A DNA stretch of 9,118 nt from positions 1 to 9,118 of the forward strand of contig DGVB01000035.1 in the NCBI GenBank assembly GCA_002395805.1, given 5' to 3'. This DNA comes from Bacteroidales bacterium UBA4295 (GTDB lineage Bacteria; Bacteroidota; Bacteroidia; Bacteroidales; Paludibacteraceae). Below the pieces are notes generated by a model. That model made no database searches and had not been told where the DNA came from. It saw only the letters and a list, made by a program, of their open reading frames with translations. Numbering within the stretch: the first letter of the stretch is position 1; every line of letters begins with the position of its first letter. The translations under genes and the position numbers were made by a program. Below, one piece after another: positions 5,409 to 9,118 of the stretch.

Positions 5409-6461
5409 CTTTTGCATAAAGGGGAGGTTGAGAGCCTGGGAATAGGTCAGTTCAGCAAGAGCGGCATTCTGGCTGTTATGTCCGTTGAGGACGTCGAAGA
5501 GACGCTCCAGGCCGATCTTGCCGCCTCCCGTGCTGAGGATGCATACGATACAGATATTTTGCAGACCTACCGCGGAGGAGATAATATCCAGGTCAGTATT
5601 ACCCAGCTGATGCCGCGCCAGCAGATAAGCATCTTCTTCGTACTGCTTGACGAGGCGGCTGACATCGCCCAAGGTATTGCATTTGAGCGCCTTAAGCACC
5701 CGGATATAGCGGATGAGCGGCGCCTCCTGGATCTCCGCTTGGTTAATCGCCGCAATACGTTTATTAAGCGCATCGAAAGGCCGAATCTGGAGGTAAGAAC
5801 GGAAGGTATCGCCATCGAGCAGGACATCGTCCAATTGGCCTTTGCGGACGAGTTGCTGCACACGTCTACGATAGTCGGTGATCTCCGCCCGGATGCGGCT
5901 GAACTCATCGTCCACCATCTCCAATATTCCCGCCAGACGATTCATGCGGCGCATGTATTCGCGAGGGATCTCGACCCCCGTCTTGTATCCGATATCATGG
6001 TTGATCGCCGCCCAAGCATGCTGGAGGGTAGTACGGAGCTGCAGTTCAAAACGCAAGGGATAGCCCGGCAGTTTGCAGATATAATGCAGCGAGTTATAGC
6101 CGAAGCTGTCCAGCTGATGCAGTTTGCGTTTGTCAACCGAGTTATCCCAGTCTATCTCAAAGAGCTGCTCCGCCATCGCTGCAATACGATCGACGTCATC
6201 GGTATAGAAAGTGACGATACGCGCGCCAAGGATATCCGTTATATCCTCCATCGAGGCATACTTAGCCCCTTTGAGCGCCAGTTTGCCCGAGAGAGACTCC
6301 TCGGTCTTGATACGCGCCTCCACCGCCGTGACAATAATGCCATTGCGGTCCAAGGCGTCACGCAAGAGAGCGAGTACCTCTTCTTTCATGCGCTCCAGCA
6401 TCGGCTGCGCCTCGCGGTACTCGTCGAGAATCATCTCGCAATGCAGGTCGAGCGCTTCCAT
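5406..6461 (-). CDS. RelA/SpoT-domain (p)ppGpp synthetase, synthetase-only
   Basis: The protein is predicted to transfer pyrophosphate from ATP to GDP or GTP, making the alarmone (p)ppGpp. Of its 351 residues, about 40-165 form the RelA/SpoT synthetase domain. Visible elements are the basic ARIKTEESLSGK segment (49-60), DITDILGARIV (73-83, Asp76 a likely metal ligand), GYNSLHYICKLP (121-132) and FELQLRT...HAWAAINHDIGYK (138-160, Glu139 the likely catalytic acid). There is no HD hydrolase domain before it and no TGS or ACT domain after it, so it is a small alarmone synthetase of the YjbM/RelQ class. It has an extra C-terminal region of about 190 residues that I do not recognise. Its ATG overlaps the STAS stop codon by one base (TAATG), indicating translational coupling. 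This coupling suggests that alarmone synthesis is functionally linked to the STAS switch. Confidence 0.9.
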   Translation of the reverse strand: MEALDLHCEMILDEYREAQPMLERMKEEVLALLRDALDRNGIIVTAVEARIKTEESLSGKLALKGAKYASMEDITDILGARIVTFYTDDVDRIAAMAEQLFEIDWDNSVDKRKLHQLDSFGYNSLHYICKLPGYPLRFELQLRTTLQHAWAAINHDIGYKTGVEIPREYMRRMNRLAGILEMVDDEFSRIRAEITDYRRRVQQLVRKGQLDDVLLDGDTFRSYLQIRPFDALNKRIAAINQAEIQEAPLIRYIRVLKALKCNTLGDVSRLVKQYEEDAYLLARHQLGNTDLDIISSAVGLQNICIVCILSTGGGKIGLERLFDVLNGHNSQNAALAELTYSQALNLPFMQK

Positions 6462-6763
6462 TATTGAATCTCAAAAAGGCTGATAAATCCAGTCATCATA
6501 AATACCTGGCGGATATCATCGTTGATATTCCGCACGATCACTTTCGAGCCATGAGCAGCTGCTTCCTTCCGGATAGAAAGGAAGATACGCAGGCCGGAAG
6601 AAGAGATGTACTCCAGTTTGGTACAATCAAGAATGATCTCTTGGTTCTCCGCCTCCATCAGCGGCTTCACTTCCTCAGCTACGAGTACTGCAGCCGCAGT
6701 GTCCAAGCGACCGTCAAACAAGGCAATAATCTGATTGCCGGATTGCTGAATAGTAGTAGTCAT
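6461..6763 (-). CDS. STAS-domain anti-sigma-factor antagonist
   Basis: This 100-residue single STAS domain belongs to the SpoIIAA/RsbV class. The signature IILDCTKLEYISSSGLR (43-59) places Ser55 at the position phosphorylated in SpoIIAA. In such systems a serine kinase (RsbW type) phosphorylates this residue, a PP2C phosphatase removes the phosphate, and the unphosphorylated form binds a partner. Both predicted activities are present in the product of the gene just upstream, which makes the pair a plausible partner switch. The SSSG form, with Ser54 replacing the common Asp, resembles the variant I recall in BtrV-type proteins. The start lies at the end of a heptamer array and the stop overlaps the next start. 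Confidence 0.95.
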   Translation of the reverse strand: MTTTIQQSGNQIIALFDGRLDTAAAVLVAEEVKPLMEAENQEIILDCTKLEYISSSGLRIFLSIRKEAAAHGSKVIVRNINDDIRQVFMMTGFISLFEIQ

Positions 6764-6767
6764 TATA

Positions 6768-6795
6768 ATTTACGATTTACGATTTACAATTTAAT
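6768..6795. repeat. Heptanucleotide array at the phosphatase-STAS junction
   Basis: Units read ATTTACG, ATTTACG, ATTTACA and a degenerate ATTTAAT. On the minus strand, TAA occurs in each successive unit. The first is the stop of the upstream gene (6786-6784), the next two fall in the other two frames, and another TAA overlaps the STAS ATG as TAATG. The unit sequence differs from the array at 5367-5408, but the period and the resulting three-frame stop are the same. Confidence 0.8.
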
Positions 6796-8835
6796 TGATT
6801 TTACGAGCGTGAGGATATTCTTATCATCCGTACGTTCGTATGAGATCTCGTCCATGAGTTGCCGCACGAGATGGATGCCGAGTCCGCCGATAGCGCGATC
6901 CTCCGCCGAGAGGGTGATATCCGCCTGCTCTTTCTGGGTAGGATCAAACGGTATGCCGCTATCGGAGATAGTGAATATCAGGCGCTTGCAGTCCGGCTCG
7001 AGCATCTCGAGATACTCGACGAAGACCATACCATCCGTTCGGCCTGGATAAGCATAGAGCATGACATTGCTAACCGCCTCCTCGAGTGCAAGATTGATCG
7101 GCATATTGAGTTCCGCAGGCACATTGAGCCATTCCACCCACTCGGCGAGCGTAGGAATCTGCTGGATATCATTGCGCATGACGATAGCAGGTATCTGATA
7201 GCGTATAGCCAGCATCGTGAGGTCGTCGCTCTGCTCGGCATTGCCGACGAAAGCAGCCACTTGGCTTCGCATCTCGTCCACTATCCGGCGCGGGCGCAGA
7301 GCCTGCATTCCCTTCATGACCGCGATCATGCGATCCTCTCCATAGAGCTCATGGCGGGTATTCTCCGCCTCCGTCAAGCCGTCGGTATAGAGAAAGAGGA
7401 GGTCGCCGTAACGGAGCTTCGTCTGCTGTGCCTTATAGTCAAATCCGCAAAGCACACCTATCGGCAAGTTAGGCAAGACAGGCAACATCTCGCCGTTCAA
7501 GAGAGGTGCATTATGACCGGCATTGCAATAATGGAGTTCTCCGGAGTGCATGTCCAAGACACCGACAAAGAGGGTGACGAACATATTCTGTTCGTTCTGA
7601 TCAGCAAGCGTGTCATTGATCTGCGCCACAATCCTGTCGGCATGCTCCTCATGGGCAGTGACGCTGCGGAAGAGCGAGCGTATCGTAGCCATCACAAGCG
7701 AAGCCGGCACTCCCTTGCCACTGACGTCACCGACGCAGAAGAAGAGTTTGTCATGCCGGACATAAAAATCATACAAGTCTCCGCCTATCTCTTTCGCCGG
7801 ATCGACCATGCCATAGAGATTCAGGTCCGGTCTGTCCGCAAAAGGCGGGAAGACCTTCGGCAACATCGCACGCTGGATGGTTTGAGCTATCTCCAACTCA
7901 CCCATCATACGTTCCTTCTGATTATTGACATCAATGAGATGCTGGATATTACGTCCGCTGACATACATGATAAATACCAACAGCGCCAGGCCCAACAGCA
8001 TGAGAATCGTCACAATAAGACCGATATGCCGCAGATCCGCATAGAGGATATCCTCCGGAATAATAATCGACAGATGCCATCCGGTGGAGTCAATCTCTTC
8101 GTCAAAAATCATATACTTGCGACCGGGTGTGGTGTCCGGACGAGCAACGATATCCGTGCCCAGGGACGAGCGGATAGAATAATAACTATCCTTATACACC
8201 TGCAGATACTCGGACACGCGATGAAGGCGGGAAATCGACAAATCAATACATACGACCGCAACAACCCGTCCCTCCTTATCTTTAACCGGATGCGAGCAAC
8301 TAACCACCATTGCCTGCGCCCCGGCTTCATCCATATACGGTTCGCTCCACCAAGCGCTATCAATCGTCAGACCATTATTGAACCATTCAGCCTGGAAATA
8401 ATCATGATCAGGTCCGCCTATCTGGCGCGTAAAAATCCGTGAGGAGTCGCCCTCCTGCACTCTGCTGCTGCAGACCTCATACCAACGTCCCTTGGAAGGA
8501 TAATAATCGGGGACAAACGCCACTCCGGCGCTCTCCACATGATCCAAAGTTTTAAGGAGCAGACGGGTGCAGGCATACATTGCATCCGGTCGATCCAAAG
8601 TCATCTCCGCCATCGTCGTCAGCATCTTCGCCGCCGCCTCCAGTTCAGCCGTAGCGACATTGATCTCCAACTCCGCGGAACGCAGCTCAGCATGGGCTCT
8701 ATTAATCGCCTCTTTTTCAATCGCAGCACGGCTATAGAAATACTGCAGACAAGCTGTAGCCTCCAAGACCACCGCCGCGACCAACAGAATCCAGAATCCG
8801 GCCGAAGATTTCAATTGTGATTTTTTATTTGCCAT
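6784..8835 (-). CDS. Membrane sensor with PP2C (SpoIIE) phosphatase and RsbW-like ATPase domains
   Basis: This 683-residue membrane protein has, in order, a transmembrane helix (about 13-33), an extracytoplasmic dCache-like sensor (about 36-265; WWSEPYMDEAG at 162-172, GRVVAVVCIDLSISR near 189-203), a second helix (about 270-292) and a helical linker with QRAMLP at 321-326. A SpoIIE/PP2C phosphatase follows, with GGDLYDF (351-357), GDVSGKG (369-375), YTDGLTEAEN (483-492) and DDLT (537-540). The metal-binding aspartates are intact. The C-terminal HATPase_c_2 domain has an N-box ALEEAVSNVMLYAY (583-596), DSGIPFD (625-631) and GGLGIHLV (650-657). No HAMP domain is apparent. The phosphatase and RsbW-like kinase activities that are separate proteins in Bacillus are thus fused here, and the STAS protein encoded just downstream is the likely substrate. 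It is the first gene of the operon, with a leader of about 20 nt. Confidence 0.93.
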   Translation of the reverse strand: MANKKSQLKSSAGFWILLVAAVVLEATACLQYFYSRAAIEKEAINRAHAELRSAELEINVATAELEAAAKMLTTMAEMTLDRPDAMYACTRLLLKTLDHVESAGVAFVPDYYPSKGRWYEVCSSRVQEGDSSRIFTRQIGGPDHDYFQAEWFNNGLTIDSAWWSEPYMDEAGAQAMVVSCSHPVKDKEGRVVAVVCIDLSISRLHRVSEYLQVYKDSYYSIRSSLGTDIVARPDTTPGRKYMIFDEEIDSTGWHLSIIIPEDILYADLRHIGLIVTILMLLGLALLVFIMYVSGRNIQHLIDVNNQKERMMGELEIAQTIQRAMLPKVFPPFADRPDLNLYGMVDPAKEIGGDLYDFYVRHDKLFFCVGDVSGKGVPASLVMATIRSLFRSVTAHEEHADRIVAQINDTLADQNEQNMFVTLFVGVLDMHSGELHYCNAGHNAPLLNGEMLPVLPNLPIGVLCGFDYKAQQTKLRYGDLLFLYTDGLTEAENTRHELYGEDRMIAVMKGMQALRPRRIVDEMRSQVAAFVGNAEQSDDLTMLAIRYQIPAIVMRNDIQQIPTLAEWVEWLNVPAELNMPINLALEEAVSNVMLYAYPGRTDGMVFVEYLEMLEPDCKRLIFTISDSGIPFDPTQKEQADITLSAEDRAIGGLGIHLVRQLMDEISYERTDDKNILTLVKSIKL

Positions 8836-8863
8836 TTTAAGCCATAATTAGCATTTTACGGTG

Positions 8864-8895
8864 CAAAAGTACTACTTTTTTCCCGAATATGCAAA
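8864..8895 (-). promoter_or_regulatory. Promoter of the five-gene operon
   Basis: On the minus strand the -7 box is TACTTTTG (8871-8864) and the -33 box is TTTG (8895-8892), with a 20-bp spacer: a perfect Bacteroidota sigma-factor pattern. The predicted start near 8857 leaves about 20 nt before the ATG at 8835. It lies back to back with the tRNA promoter, the two -33 boxes being 36 bp apart. Confidence 0.8.
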
Positions 8896-8910
8896 AAAAT
8901 GGGGTGTAAA

Positions 8911-8963
8911 ATGCATTTTTTTTCAAAAATATTTGGTCAATTCAAAAAAAAGCAGTACTTTTG
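8911..8963 (+). promoter_or_regulatory. Promoter of tRNA-Glu with upstream element
   Basis: The -33 box TTTG (8932-8935) and the -7 box TACTTTTG (8956-8963) are 20 bp apart. The 28-bp block 8911-8938 (ATGCAT, T tract, A-rich, then ATATTTGGTC) matches, in reverse, the block at 222-250 upstream of the left-hand promoter, apart from a few central bases. Predicted transcription starts near 8970, about 70 nt before the tRNA. The leader can form small hairpins such as CCCC/GGGG (9017-9031). Confidence 0.8.
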
Positions 8964-9040
8964 TCGTCGATTTCGCCCGAGAGGCAGATATAGCCCCTTC
9001 CGGCGGAGGCCAGTTTCCCCGATTGACGGGGACACTTCCG

Positions 9041-9113
9041 GGTGCTATCGTCTAGTGGCCTAGGACAACGGCCTCTCACGCCGTAAACCCCGGTTCGAGT
9101 CCGGGTAGCACTA
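9041..9113 (+). tRNA. tRNA-Glu (anticodon CUC)
   Basis: A complete cloverleaf is visible. The acceptor stem is GGTGCTA (9041-9047) with TAGCACT (9106-9112), giving a terminal G-U pair, and the discriminator is A9113. The D arm is GTCT/GGAC. The anticodon stem ACGGC/GCCGT (9068-9072, 9080-9084) holds the loop CTCTCAC, so the anticodon is CTC (9075-9077), reading GAG. A 4-nt variable loop and the T arm CCCGG-TTCGAGT-CCGGG follow. CCA is not encoded (CTA comes next), so it must be added enzymatically. Confidence 0.96.
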
Positions 9114-9118
9114 CTAAA

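Noticed and set aside
5406..6461. Bifunctional Rel/SpoT stringent-response enzyme
   Set aside because: No HD hydrolase domain precedes the synthetase domain and no TGS or ACT domain follows it; at 351 residues it is too short.
3740..8442. Long plus-strand open frames opposite the operon genes (3740-5110, 5412-6467, 6859-8442)
   Set aside because: All run opposite clear domain-bearing genes in the same relative frame. They arise because TTA, CTA and TCA codons are rare in the real genes.
9041..9118. tRNA 3' end as attachment site of an integrated element
   Set aside because: The window ends 5 bp after the tRNA, so no integrase or duplicated tRNA end can be seen.

Overview
The window reads as chromosomal DNA of a member of the order Bacteroidales (Bacteroidota). 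The DnaK sequence, with its DVDFEEVK tail, is of the Porphyromonas/Bacteroides type. The clearest promoters are TTTG / TAnnTTTG boxes typical of this phylum's primary sigma factor, and Shine-Dalgarno sequences are absent. The genus cannot be fixed from the sequence alone. All protein genes lie on the minus strand; the only plus-strand gene is a tRNA at the right end.

Layout from left to right. Positions 1-40 hold the first 13 codons of an unidentified minus-strand gene, with a strong promoter at 197-228. Positions 241-1041 have no credible protein gene. They hold alternating purine-pyrimidine tracts (362-420), short tandem repeats (431-481), copy A of a mosaic repeat (482-914), a candidate orphan promoter (943-973) and the dnaK terminator (988-1015). 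dnaK follows at 1042-2964. Its 748-bp upstream region (2965-3712) has no gene. It holds an AU-only inverted repeat next to the start codon, a 16-nt tandem repeat, an imperfect palindrome that may be an operator, and copy B of the mosaic repeat (3225-3672).

A five-gene minus-strand operon occupies 8835 down to 3713. It has a promoter at 8864-8895 and an intrinsic terminator at 3685-3713. In transcription order it encodes: (1) a membrane protein with a dCache-like sensor, a SpoIIE/PP2C phosphatase and an RsbW-like ATPase/kinase domain; (2) a STAS anti-sigma-antagonist-type protein; (3) a synthetase-only RelA/SpoT protein, predicted to make (p)ppGpp; (4) an aminoglycoside-phosphotransferase-fold kinase resembling the TIGR02172 family; (5) a LipA/MptpB-type tyrosine phosphatase. 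The operon appears to join a partner-switching module, which receives an extracellular signal through the Cache domain, to alarmone production and a kinase/phosphatase pair. No sigma factor or separate anti-sigma factor is encoded here, so the output is unknown.

A divergent plus-strand promoter (8932-8963) drives tRNA-Glu(CUC) at 9041-9113. Three features beyond the genes stand out. Heptanucleotide arrays fill two operon junctions and place TAA in all three frames. A mosaic repeat carries interchangeable short hairpins within constant flanks, with one copy on each side of dnaK. A 28-29 bp upstream element is shared by the tRNA promoter and the promoter at the left end.
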